From Strigamia acuminata (lineage: Eukaryota; Arthropoda; Chilopoda; Geophilomorpha; Linotaeniidae): 64,000 nt of DNA. The position numbers and the translations under genes are program-made. Below are positions 26,812 through 37,315 of the stretch, piece after piece (the stretch's first letter is position 1; each line of letters opens with the position of its first letter). Location: positions 87,001-151,000 of the forward strand of contig CASHSZ010000058.1 of NCBI GenBank assembly GCA_949358305.1, given 5' to 3'. The notes below the pieces were generated by a model. That model worked only from the letters and a program-made list of their open reading frames with translations. It was not told where the DNA came from and ran no database searches.

Positions 26812-27070
26812 CCGTTAACGGGCCGCCGACGGTCCCGTCACGATGCCGTAACGGCTCGCACGGGCCGTTAACGGGCCGCCGACGGTCCCGTCACGATCCC
26901 GTAACGGCTCGCACGGGCCGTTAACGGGCCGCCGACGGTCCCGTCACGGTCCCGTAACGGCCTTCGTTCCCGGACTTCGGCTCGCCGACGGCCCGTGCGA
27001 CCTCATGCGGGCCGCTAACGGGCTGTCAACGGGCCGTTAACGGCCCGTTTTCGACCCGCTACGGCCCGTC
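26800..27070 (+). repeat. 53-bp minisatellite array 1
   Basis: Tandem copies of a GC-rich unit of about 53 bp containing CGGGCCGTTAACGGGCC and GACGGTCCCGTCACGATCCC. GTTAAC lies at the centre of near-palindromes. Confidence 0.85.
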
Positions 27071-27075
27071 ACGGC

Positions 27076-27745
27076 CTGTTGGCCGTGCGACCCGTGACTC
27101 GGAGTGTGGTTTTTGGGGACGAGGGCCGTCCTCCGGCCGCGCCGCGACGCGCCGCGGGTCGGACAAGAAACGACCCGGTCGGAAACCGAACCTCAGTGTC
27201 CAATCGGGCAGAAATTGTGCGGAAGTTTAACCAAAAATGGCCAAAAGTCGGTGCAAGTTTTGCACGCAACAAACGTCCGATGTGACAGTGCCCATGCGGA
27301 TTGGACGTGCATGTGGGCGCGTGTGGGAGCTCGATTTACTGGCGCGTTGGACGAGTTTTAAAAAAATTCTCCAAAATCTGACAAAACTTGCAACGATTTT
27401 TAACGACATTTAATTGATTTCCACAGATTTTAAGAACACTGTTTTACAGAAGCCCGTCCAATCGGGCAGAAATGTCTCGCAAAATATTGCTGAAATTCCG
27501 TGGAAATTTATCAAAAATCGTTGCCAGTTTTGTCAGATTTTGGAGAATTTTTTTAGAACTCGTCCAACGCGCCAGTAAATCACGCGCCCACGTGCGTGGA
27601 CGATGCGCACGTCCAACCCGCCAAGGCTCGCCCCTACGACCGTCGGCGGGAGCCCCGGCCGTCCTCTCTCTCCCTCTCGGCCGCCAATGCTCGCCCCTCC
27701 GCCCGGGACTCGCCCCGCCGCCAGTCACCGACTTTTGGCAATTTC
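27076..27745. repeat. Foldback/satellite modules near left edge of block
   Basis: 27079-27340 matches 33188-33449 and the start of every HOR. The rest carries the TCCAACGCGCCAGTAAATC word in both orientations round hairpin modules, plus a CT-rich stretch (27661-27680). Confidence 0.7.
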
Positions 27746-29639
27746 CTTGCAAACAGCAACGATAATGATGTATTTATTGATAATTGTTTTTGCATCGGAC
27801 ATGTGTTTAATTTTAGTGGTTCCTCGACTCAGTTTGTGCGGTTCTTGCGCGTCGTGCGCACGTTCAACACGCGCCCACGCGAGTATATCGCGTGGACTCT
27901 CGTCTCTCTCGTCAGTCTCGATGTTTTGTATGATTTTATTTTGCTAATTGTTTTGAGCGCGTGCAATTTCAATTGTTGCACCACACACGCATTTTCTATT
28001 GTACACCAGTGTTCCTATGTCGAATAAATTAGACTTGTTTTTAATTTCTCTGTCGCCATTGTTTGAATTCACTGCGCTGCACGAGAGCTTCAATTTATGA
28101 GTTGGACCGCTTTTTATACAAATTATGTGGGAATTTTGCTCGATTCATGCGCGGTTCTTTCTTAAGCGTCGGGCAAGTTTTGTCAGATATTGCAAAAAGT
28201 ACATCGCGCGTGCACGGGCGTGCGTGGACGGTGCCCGCGTCCAACGCTCATCGGCGTCCAACTCCTTGTCTACAAAGAAGGTCGGGGTTTCGGGCATATC
28301 CTTTGCCACGACCGCGTCTTGGTTCTCGCCTTCGGTGGTCATCTCCAAGGCGGGAATCAGCCCGGATTTCAACGGGGTGCTGTCGGTCAGAAAGGGAACG
28401 GTCGGTGTTGTTGGGGAGATGTTGGAGCAGTACTAAACGTCATGTTTTGTTCACGTGAAAATGAAATGTGCGTTTAAAAAGCCTATCGTGCTGCCGGGAC
28501 GTTTATTAATTTTCCCAGTTTGACATAAGCGAGCGCGCACATGGCGACGGCAATGTCTTTTGTCACCTTTAAATTCCTTTTTGGTTTCAACTATGTAAGT
28601 TACCTTGTTTTATTAAAATAACTGTTAGTTTTGTATATTTGCTAGTTGGTTCATGTTTGGTGCGTTAGATATAAACACCAAACCACCGTATTTATGTTTT
28701 CTGAGACGTACGACGCGAGTCGCGCTCGTACGCCGACTTCGACACATCGGTAAACCGCCAGCGTGCACCATTTTTCTCGTGCTCACTCAGACGTGCGCAT
28801 TACACGCGATATTGCGCACGAACGCGCACACCGCCTCCGCGACACACATCACACACCCGTTTAAACGAGTCTCGGCGCCTATTTGACCCCAGTGTTTACT
28901 TTTTAAAATTGTGGTGTGTTTTCAAAGTTCTTAATTTGTTCAAAAACAAACAAAATGGATATCTGTTGATTTTTAAATGATTTTGTCGATTTAGTTTTTT
29001 GCTGGTTTTTAATCGATTTGTCTGTATTTTTAATCAATTCGAATGATTGACACCATTCTGTGCTTTACTCGTATTCAAGATGGCGTCGCAAACTCAAGGT
29101 CGAATTCCGCTGAATTCATTTATTGCGACTGTTTGCGCTCCATACGTGCGAAAAGGATTATGGGAATAATCCTCAATGCAGGCCATTTTGGTGTTAAATG
29201 AGCGAGGAAGGCAGGACATAAGGAAAATTGGTGAAATGTAAAAAAAAATGCTAAACAATCAACATTTAAATAAAGATCAATATTTCTGGCTCGAAATGCA
29301 TATATCGGCAATTTCGGGATATTTTCGGGACGAAATTGACTCGTTCGGAACACAGGGGAGGGACTCCCACATTCCCCATGCGTCGGCGCGTGTGTTTACG
29401 AAATACCAAATCCAGGTTTTCATACAACCCCACGTTATTTTCGGGTCAAGAGTTTTTTTATGCGCTGCCGCGCGCAATCCCCGGGTTGATGAGTTTCGCG
29501 GAATCCGACGAGCGAGTGCGATCGTGTCATACCGCTTCTTCTCGTGGCAAAGTAGACACCTTAATTAAACTGGCTGTTGGCTTTTTTTTTTAAACAAAGT
29601 ACGAGTCTTTAAGTTGAACGGTTGTTGAGATACACGTAG
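27746..29639. other. Non-satellite island within the repeat block
   Basis: AT-rich low-copy sequence with no complete gene visible. It includes one protein-like open stretch (28246-28432, minus), an AATAAATTAG polyadenylation-like word at 28023, CGTACG-rich DNA at 28700-28750, and an LTR-like pair of motifs at 29049-29084. It could be host sequence or an old mobile element fragment caught in the array. Confidence 0.5.
28246..28432 (-). other. Exon-like protein-coding fragment
   Basis: A minus-strand frame of about 62 codons starts right after TAG (possible splice acceptor ...GACGTTTAG). It reads as an ordinary acidic protein, e.g. SGLIPALEMTTEGENQDAVV and TPTFFVDKELDADE, unlike the Arg/Ser/Pro-rich shadow frames of the satellite. 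At about 28246 it runs into the satellite word GTTGGACGCGGGC. I do not recognise it; it may be a captured exon piece. Confidence 0.3.
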
Positions 29640-30500
29640 TAATGTGGACTCGCGACGCGTTGCAACGTGGTCGGAGAACGGCCCACTTCCCTCCCCCCGA
29701 CCAGGTTGTCTTTCTCTCTCTTGTCCGACCCACGGCGCGTCGCGGCGCGGCCGGAGGACGTCTCTTTCCCCTCCCCCAGTCCCAAAAACCACACCTTGAG
29801 GAACCCCGAGGTTCGGTTTCCGACCGGGCCGTTTCTCGCCCGACCCACGACGCGCCGCGGCGCGGCCGGAGGACGGCCCTCGTCCCCAAAAACCACACTC
29901 CGGGTCACGTGGTCTCGCACTCGACTTTTTCAGTTTTCCCGTTTTCGGCCCGTTACGGCCAAGGACCGTAACGGGTCGAAAACGGGCCGCAACGGGTCGA
30001 AAACGGCCGCAACGGGTCGAAAACGACCCGCACGGGCCGTTAACGGGCCGCCGACGGTCCCGTCACGATCCCGTAACGGCCCGCACGGGCCGTTAACGGG
30101 CCGCCGACGGGACCGTCACGATCCCGTAACGGCCTTCGTTCCCGGACTTCGGCTCGCCGACGGCCCGTACGACCTCATGCGGGCCGTTAACGGGCCGTTA
30201 ACGACCCGTTAACGGCGTAAAACCAAAAACAGGATTCGAGATTAATGTCTATGAATGTTGTACGCGTTTTCATGTACGTGTTGTCGGTTGTTGATTTTTT
30301 CGATTTACACCGTCACGGCCCGTTAACGGCCCGTTAACGGCCCGTTAACGGCCCGTCAACGGCCCGCATGGGGTCGTACGGGCCGTTAACGGGCCGCCGA
30401 CGGTTCCGTCACGATCCCGTAACGGCCCGCACGGGCCGTTAACGGGCCGCCGACGGTCCCGTCACGATCCCGTAACGGCCCGTCATGATCCCGTAACGGG
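29640..30500 (+). repeat. Minisatellite block with inverted-arm sequence
   Basis: Arm-like sequence (29730-29930, with ACCACACTCCGGGTCACGTG), then CGGGTCGAAAACGG short repeats (29966-30030), 53-bp-type minisatellite, the 95-bp spacer at 30217-30311, and further minisatellite to 30500. Confidence 0.8.
30217..30311 (+). repeat. 95-bp constant spacer, copy 1
   Basis: Begins GTAAAACCAAAAACAGG and ends GATTTTTTCGATTTACACC. AT-rich sequence inside GC-rich minisatellite; the same 95 bp occurs at 32702, 36416, 40130, 58711 and 62425. Confidence 0.9.
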
Positions 30501-30510
30501 AAAACTGAGA

Positions 30511-30775
30511 GAGTCGGGTGCGAGACCACGTGACCCGGAGTGTGGTTTTTGGGGGCGAGGGCCGTCCTCCGACCGCGCCGTGACGCGCCCCGGGTCGGAT
30601 CAAGAGGCGACCCGGTCGGAAACCGAACTTCGGGGTTCCTCGAGGCGTGGTTTTTTGGGGACGGGGGGAGGGGGGGATCGGGTCGCGTGCTCCGACCGCG
30701 CCGCAACGCGCCGTGGGTCGGTCACCAACCTTTGTCAATATTTTATAAATTTCCACGGAATTTCAGCAATGTTTT
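30511..30775 (-). repeat. Arm of a long inverted repeat, right
   Basis: Reverse complement of 26503-26762. It ends in a foldback hairpin (30732-30845) with arms of about 44 bp that share CCACGGAATTTCAGCAATG. Confidence 0.8.
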
Positions 30776-30845
30776 ACATAAGTCCGTCAAATCGGGCAGA
30801 AATATCCCGTACAATGTCGCTGCAATTCTGTGGAAATTTATCAGA

Positions 30846-31396
30846 TATTGACAAAATTCGGTGACGGGCGGAAGAGAGAGAGAGAGAGAGAGGGGGGACG
30901 GCCGGCGCCTACGCCGACGGGGCGGGAGGGCGAGTGCACTGTTCACGCATGTGGGCGCGTGTGGACGCTCGATTTACTGGCGCGTTGGACAAGTCAAAAA
31001 AAATTTCCCAATGTCTGACAAAAATTCCATCGAATCACGGCAATATTTGACAACACTTGCACAGATTTTTAGCAACATTCATCGGCGAGGTCGTTGATGA
31101 ACTCGCTTTACCTCGATGAATCTCGCGCGACAACAACCCTGCGAAAATACCAAATCTCGTACGAATAATAAACACGGCGCAAACCGCACAAAAACCCACG
31201 ACATAAAATCGAATGTCGTCTATCGGCACTCTCAGCATTCCCCCGGACATTTTCCGGAAGAGTTTGGCCCTGCCGGAATCCGAAGAATAGTCACTCCCAA
31301 AGTGCGGATTTTGCGGGTGCACTCGCTTCCGAAGGATAGGCAAAGCAGGCGTGCGGACGCGACGCCCGGACGCGGCCGGCCGGGGACCAGTCGGCG
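30846..31396. repeat. Satellite-derived segment with GA tract
   Basis: A (GA)n tract (30871-30890) and the ACTGGCGCGTTGGAC word, inverted relative to the monomers. 31199-31268 is an inverted copy of 31862-31937 (CCGGACATTTTCCGGAAGAG), giving terminal-inverted-repeat-like ends to the interval 31199-31937. No gene seen. Confidence 0.6.
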
Positions 31397-32374
31397 CTTA
31401 ACCTTGGGGTATGTGTGCGGATTTTGTCGGGGGCGAAAGGGTCCCGCTTTTTAACATTACGGCGGCCTATACGTTGTTTCGTTGATCGCGACTGTGATGC
31501 GGAATTTGCGGATGTTGTTTTGGCCGAGTAGTTCGTGCGACCGAGCGCGTTTTGTTCGTTGCTTTTCGGTGTTCGGTGGGTTTTGTGACCGGTCAAGGGT
31601 TTCGCTAAAACGTGGTTTTTGTGACGGGAGGGAGGGGGGATCGGTTCATGTGCTCCGAACGCGCCGCGACGCGCCGTGACTTGGGCCAAAAACGACCCGG
31701 TCGGAAACCGGGTCCCGGGCTTCATCGAGGCGTGGTTTTTGAGAACGGGGGGAGGGGGGGATCGGGTTGCGTGCTCCGAAAGCGCCGCGACGCGCCGTGA
31801 CTTGGGCCAAAAACGACCCGGTCGGAAACCGGGTCCCGGGCTTCGTCGAGGCGTGGTCCCGATCGGGACAAACTCTTCCGGAAAATGTCCGGTGGAATGT
31901 TGAGAGTGTCGATGGACGACGTTCGAGTTTATATCGTAAGTAAGTAAGTATCTGACAAAACTTGCACAGAATTTTGTCAACATTTGATAAATTTCCACAG
32001 AATTTAACGTTGTTTTGCTAAAACCTGCGGAAACGTGTCTAGTCGGGCAGAAACGTCTCGTAAAATGTTGCTGAAATTCCGTGGAAATTTGTCAAAAATT
32101 GACAAAAGTTGGTGACCGACCCACATCGCGTTGCGGCGCGGTTGGAGCACGCGACCCGATCCCCCCCTCCCCCCGTCCCCAAAAAACCACGCCTCGAGGA
32201 ACCCCGAGGTTCGGTTTCCGACCGGGTCGCCTCTTGATCCGACCCGGGGCGCGTCACGGCGCGGTCGGAGGACGGCCCTCGTCCCCAAAAACCACACTCC
32301 GGGTCACGTGGTCTCGCACTCGACTTTTTCAGTTTTCCCGTTTTCGGCCCGTTACGGCCAAGGACCGTAACGGG
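31397..32374 (+). repeat. 978-bp satellite head segment, copy 2
   Basis: Second copy of 25834-26811, no difference seen. Beyond it the two copies diverge only in minisatellite length. Confidence 0.9.
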
Positions 32375-33185
32375 TCGAAAACGGGCCGCAACGGGTCGAA
32401 AACGGCCGCAACGGGTCGAAAACGGCCCGCACGGGCCGTTAACGGGCCGCCGACGGTCCCGTCACAATCCCGTAACGGCTCGCACGGGCCGTTAACGGGC
32501 CGCCGACGGTCCCGTCACGATCCCGTAACGGCTCGCACGGGCCGTTAACGGGCCGCCGACGGTTCCGTAACTATCCCGTAACGGCCCGCACGGGCCGTTA
32601 ACGGGCCGCCGACGGTCCCGTCACGACCCCGTAACGGCCCGTACGACCTCATGCGGGCCGTTAACGGGCCGTTAACGGGCCGTTAACGGCCCGTTAACGG
32701 CGTAAAACCAAAAACAGGATTCGAGATTAATGTCTATGAATGTTGTACGCGTTTTCATGTACGTGTTGTCGGTTGTTGATTTTTTCGATTTACACCATCA
32801 CGGCCCGTTAACGGCCCGTTAACGGCCCGTTAACGGCCCGTCAACGGCCCGCATGGGGTCGCACGGGCCGTTAACGGGCCGCCGACGGTCCCGTCACGAT
32901 CCCGTAACGGCCCGCACGGGCCGTTAACGGGCCGCCGACGGTCCCGTCACGATTCCGTAACGGCTCGCACGGGCCGTTAACGGGCCGCCGACGGTCCCGT
33001 CACGATCCCGTAACGGCTCGCACGGGCCGTTAACGGGCCGCCGACGGTCCCGTCACGGTCCCGTAACGGCCTTCGTTCCCGGACTTCGGCTCGCCGACGG
33101 CCCGTGCGACCTCATGCGGGCCGCTAACGGGCCGTCAACGGGCCGTTAACGGCCCGTTTTCGACCCGCTACGGCCCGTCACGGCC
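32344..33185 (+). repeat. Minisatellite array 3 with spacer
   Basis: CGGGTCGAAAACGG repeats, 53-bp units, the 95-bp spacer (32702-32796) flanked by inverted CCGTTAACGG runs, then more 53-bp units. Precedes HOR unit 1. Confidence 0.88.
32702..32796 (+). repeat. 95-bp constant spacer, copy 2
   Basis: Same 95-bp sequence as 30217-30311; the base after TTTACACC is A here and G in the other copies. Confidence 0.9.
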
Positions 33186-33601
33186 TGTTGGCCGTGCGAC
33201 CCGTGACTCGGAGTGTGGTTTTTGGGGACGAGGGCCGTCCTCCGGCCGCGCCGCGACGCGCCGCGGGTCGGACAAGAAACGACCCGGTCGGAAACCGAAC
33301 CTCAGTGTCCAATCGGGCAGAAATTGTGCGGAAGTTTAACCAAAAATGGCCAAAAGTCGGTGCAAGTTTTGCACGCAACAAACGTCCGATGTGACAGTGC
33401 CCATGCGGGTTGGACGTGCATGTGGGCGCGTGTGGGCGCTCGATTTACCGGCCCGTTGGACGAGTTAAACCAAAATTTCCCAATATCTTGCATAAATTTA
33501 AAGAAGATTTGACAGATTTCCAGATTTTAAGCGATGTTTTACATAAGTCCGTCCCATTGCTGAAATTCCGTGAAAATTTGTCAAAAATTGACAAAAGTCT
33601 G

Positions 33602-35631
33602 TGCAAATTTTGTCAGAAATAGGAAACAAAAAATTTAAAATTCGTCCAACGCGCCAGTAAATCGAGCGCGCCCATGCGTGGACAGTGCGCCGGCGGGAGC
33701 CCCGGCCGTCCTCTCTCTCTCTCTCTCTCGGCCGCCAAGGCTCGCCCCTCCGCCCGTCGGCGGGAGCCCCGACCGTCCCCCCTCTCTCTTTCGGCCGCCA
33801 AAGGATCGCCCCTCCGCTCGTCACAGATTTTTGTCAATATTTGATGAATTTCAACAGATTTTCAGCAATATTTTACAGGACATTTCTGCTCTTTTGGATA
33901 CATTTTCAAAGGTTTTATTGCTAAAATTCTGGGGAAATTTATCAAAAATTGACAAAAAATCGATGCAAGTTTTGTCAGAAATTGATAAAATCTTCTTAAA
34001 CTCGTCCAACGCGCCGGCGAGTGCACATGCGGGGACAGTGGGCACGTCCAGCCCGCGTGCACACTGTCAGATCGGGCGGTTTCGGGCACAGTTTGATCCG
34101 GGCAAATATCTAGCAAAACTTGCACCGATTTTTTGTCAATTTTAGACAAATTTCAGCGATATTTTACGAGACATTTCTGCTCGATTGGACACATTTCCAG
34201 GGGTTTTTTGTAAAACATTGATAAAATTCCGTGGAAATTTATCAAATATTGGCAAAATTCGGTGCTAATTTTGTCAAAAATTAGGAAAAAAAAATTTTCA
34301 AAACTTGTCCAACGTGCCGGTAAATCGAGCGCCCACATGCCTAGATAGTGCACGCCCAACCCGCCAAGGCTCGCCCCTCCGCCCGTTGGCGGGAGCCCCG
34401 GCCGTCCCCTCTCTCTCTCTTTCTCTCTCTCTCTCGGGCGCCCGGAGCTCGCCCCTCCGCCCGTCACCGACTTTTGACACAATTTTTGATGAAATTCAAC
34501 GGAATTTTAGCAACGTTTTACAAAAAACCTGTGGAAATGTGTCCAACCGGGCAGAAATGTGTCGTAAAATGTTGCCGAAATTCTGTGAAAATTTGTCACA
34601 AATTGCCAAAAGTCGGTGCAAATTTTGTCAGAAATAGGAAACAAAAAATTTAAAATTCGTCCAACGCGCCAGTAAATCGAGCGCGCCCATGCGTGGACAG
34701 TGCGCCGGCGGGAGCCCCGGCCGTCCTCTCTCTCTCTCTCTCTCGGCCGCCAAGGCTCGCCCCTCCGCCCGTCGGCGGGAGCCCCGACCGTCCCCCCTCT
34801 CTCTTTCGGCCGCCAAAGGATCGCCCCTCCGCTCGTCACAGATTTTTGTCAATATTTGATGAATTTCAACAGATTTTCAGCAATATTTTACAGGACATTT
34901 CTGCTCTTTTGGATACATTTTCAAAGGTTTTATTGCTAAAATTCTGGGGAAATTTATCAAATATTGACAAAAAATCGATGCAAGTTTTGTCAGAAATTGA
35001 TAAAATCTTCTTAAACTCGTCCAACGCGCCGGCGAGTGCACATGCGGGGACAGTGGGCACGTCCAGCCCGCGTGCACACTGTCAGATCGGGCGGTTTCGG
35101 GCACAGTTTGATCCGGGCAAATATCTAGCAAAACTTGCACCGATTTTTTGTCAATTTTAGACAAATTTCAGCGATATTTTACGAGACATTTCTGCTCGAT
35201 TGGACACATTTCCAGGGGTTTTTTGTAAAACATTGATAAAATTCCGTGGAAATTTATCAAATATTGGCAAAATTCGGTGCTAATTTTGTCAAAAATTAGG
35301 AAAAAAAAATTTTCAAAACTTGTCCAACGTGCCGGTAAATCGAGCGCCCACATGCCTAGATAGTGCACGCCCAACCCGCCAAGGCTCGCCCCTCCGCCCG
35401 TTGGCGGGAGCCCCGGCCGTCCCCTCTCTCTCTCTTTCTCTCTCTCTCTCGGGCGCCCGGAGCTCGCCCCTCCGCCCGTCACCGACTTTTGACACAATTT
35501 TTGATGAAATTCAACGGAATTTTAGCAACGTTTTACAAAAAACCTGTGGAAATGTGTCCAACCGGGCAGAAATGTGTCGTAAAATGTTGCCGAAATTCTG
35601 TGAAAATTTGTCACAAATTGCCAAAAGTCGG
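33602..35631 (+). repeat. Two 1015-bp monomers (unit 1)
   Basis: 33602-34616 and 34617-35631. Each has three submodules of about 340 bp: a TCCAACGCGCC box, a CT-rich tract, and a foldback hairpin with arms of about 48 bp. The first monomer reads TCAAAAATTGAC and the second TCAAATATTGAC at the same site. Confidence 0.93.
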
Positions 35632-35932
35632 TGCAAGTATTGCTAGATTTGGGCGCATCAAACTGTGCCGAGATCTGACAGTGTCCACGCGGTTTTGAAG
35701 CGCCCACTGTCGACGCACGTGGGCGCTCAATTTACCGGCGCGTTGGACGAGTTTTGAAAAAAGTTTTTTCCTAATTTCTGACAAAACTTGCACCGAATTT
35801 TGTCAATATGTGATAAATTTCCATGGATTTTAAGCAATGTTTTACAGAAGTCCGTCCCATCGGGCAGAAACGTCTCGTAAAATGTCGCTGAAATTCCGTG
35901 AAAATCTGTCAAAAATTGACAAAAGTTGGTGA

Positions 35933-36985
35933 CCGACCCGCGGCGCGTCACGGCGCGGTCGGAGGACGGCCCTCGTCCCCAAAAACCACACTCCGGGTCA
36001 CGTGGTCTCGCACTCGACTTTTTCAGTTTTCCCGTTTTCGGCCCGTTACGGCCAAGGACCGTAACGGGTCGAAAACGGGCCGCAACGGGTCGAAAACGGC
36101 CGCAACGGGTCGAAAACGGCCGCAACGGGTCGAAAACGGCCCGCACGGGCCGTTAACGGGCCGCCGACGGTCCCGTCACAATCCCGTAACGGCTCGCACG
36201 GGCCGTTAACGGGCCGCCGACGGTCCCGTCACGATCCCGTAACGGCTCGCACGGGCCGTTAACGGGCCGCCGACGGTTCCGTAACTATCCCGTAACGGCC
36301 CGCACGGGCCGTTAACGGGCCGCCGACGGTCCCGTCACGACCCCGTAACGGCCCGTACGACCTCATGCGGGCCGTTAACGGGCCGTTAACGGGCCGTTAA
36401 CGGCCCGTTAACGGCGTAAAACCAAAAACAGGATTCGAGATTAATGTCTATGAATGTTGTACGCGTTTTCATGTACGTGTTGTCGGTTGTTGATTTTTTC
36501 GATTTACACCGTCACGGCCCGTTAACGGCCCGTTAACGGCCCGTTAACGGCCCGTCAACGGCCCGCATGGGGTCGCACGGGCCGTTAACGGGCCGCCGAC
36601 GGTCCCGTCACGATCCCGTAACGGCCCGCACGGGCCGTTAACGGGCCGCCGACGGTCCCGTCACGATTCCGTAACGGCTCGCACGGGCCGTTAACGGGCC
36701 GCCGACGGTCCCGTCACGATCCCGTAACGGCTCGCACGGGCCGTTAACGGGCCGCCGACGGTCCCGTCACGGTCCCGTAACGGCCTTCGTTCCCGGACTT
36801 CGGCTCGCCGACGGCCCGTGCGACCTCATGCGGGCCGCTAACGGGCCGTCAACGGGCCGTTAACGGCCCGTTTTCGACCCGCTACGGCCCGTCACGGCCT
36901 GTTGGCCGTGCGACCCGTGACTCGGAGTGTGGTTTTTGGGGACGAGGGCCGTCCTCCGGCCGCGCCGCGACGCGCCGCGGGTCGG
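35933..36985. repeat. Minisatellite core bounded by 70-bp inverted arms
   Basis: 35933-36002 and 36916-36985 are inverted copies (three mismatches seen), sharing ACCACACTCC and CCGTCCTCCG. They enclose about 0.9 kb of minisatellite. The arrangement recalls foldback transposons; the same unit recurs at 39647 (split by D), 58228-59280 and 61942-62994. Confidence 0.75.
36416..36510 (+). repeat. 95-bp constant spacer, copy 3
   Basis: Same as 30217-30311, in unit 1. Confidence 0.9.
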
Positions 36986-37315
36986 ACAAGAAACGACCCG
37001 GTCGGAAACCGAACCTCAGTGTCCAATCGGGCAGAAATTGTGCGGAAGTTTAACCAAAAATGGCCAAAAGTCGGTGCAAGTTTTGCACGCAACAAACGTC
37101 CGATGTGACAGTGCCCATGCGGGTTGGACGTGCATGTGGGCGCGTGTGGGCGCTCGATTTACCGGCCCGTTGGACGAGTTAAACCAAAATTTCCCAATAT
37201 CTTGCATAAATTTAAAGAAGATTTGACAGATTTCCAGATTTTAAGCGATGTTTTACATAAGTCCGTCCCATTGCTGAAATTCCGTGAAAATTTGTCAAAA
37301 ATTGACAAAAGTCTG

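Larger units (their letters stand above)
33188..36901 (+). repeat. Higher-order satellite repeat, unit 1 (3714 bp)
   Basis: The unit contains an inverted GC-rich arm, AT-rich foldback DNA, two 1015-bp monomers (33602-35631), a divergent monomer part (35632-35932), the opposite 70-bp arm (35933-36002) and minisatellite with spacer. Unit 2 repeats it at an offset of 3714. ORFs here are Arg/Ser/Pro shadow frames of repeats. Confidence 0.93.

Noticed and set aside
28653-28886. 77-codon ORF in the island
   Set aside because: CpG- and CGTACG-rich simple sequence without protein-like periodicity or recognisable motif.
33678-34145. 155-codon ORFs repeated in each 1015-bp monomer, with Ser-Leu runs
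   Set aside because: The Ser-Leu runs translate a CT microsatellite and several overlapping frames are open at once on both strands; nothing suggests selection on protein.
36040-36900. Possible CRISPR array
   Set aside because: Repeats are contiguous 53-bp units without unique spacers, in a eukaryotic satellite with no cas genes. The 95-bp insert is the same every time.
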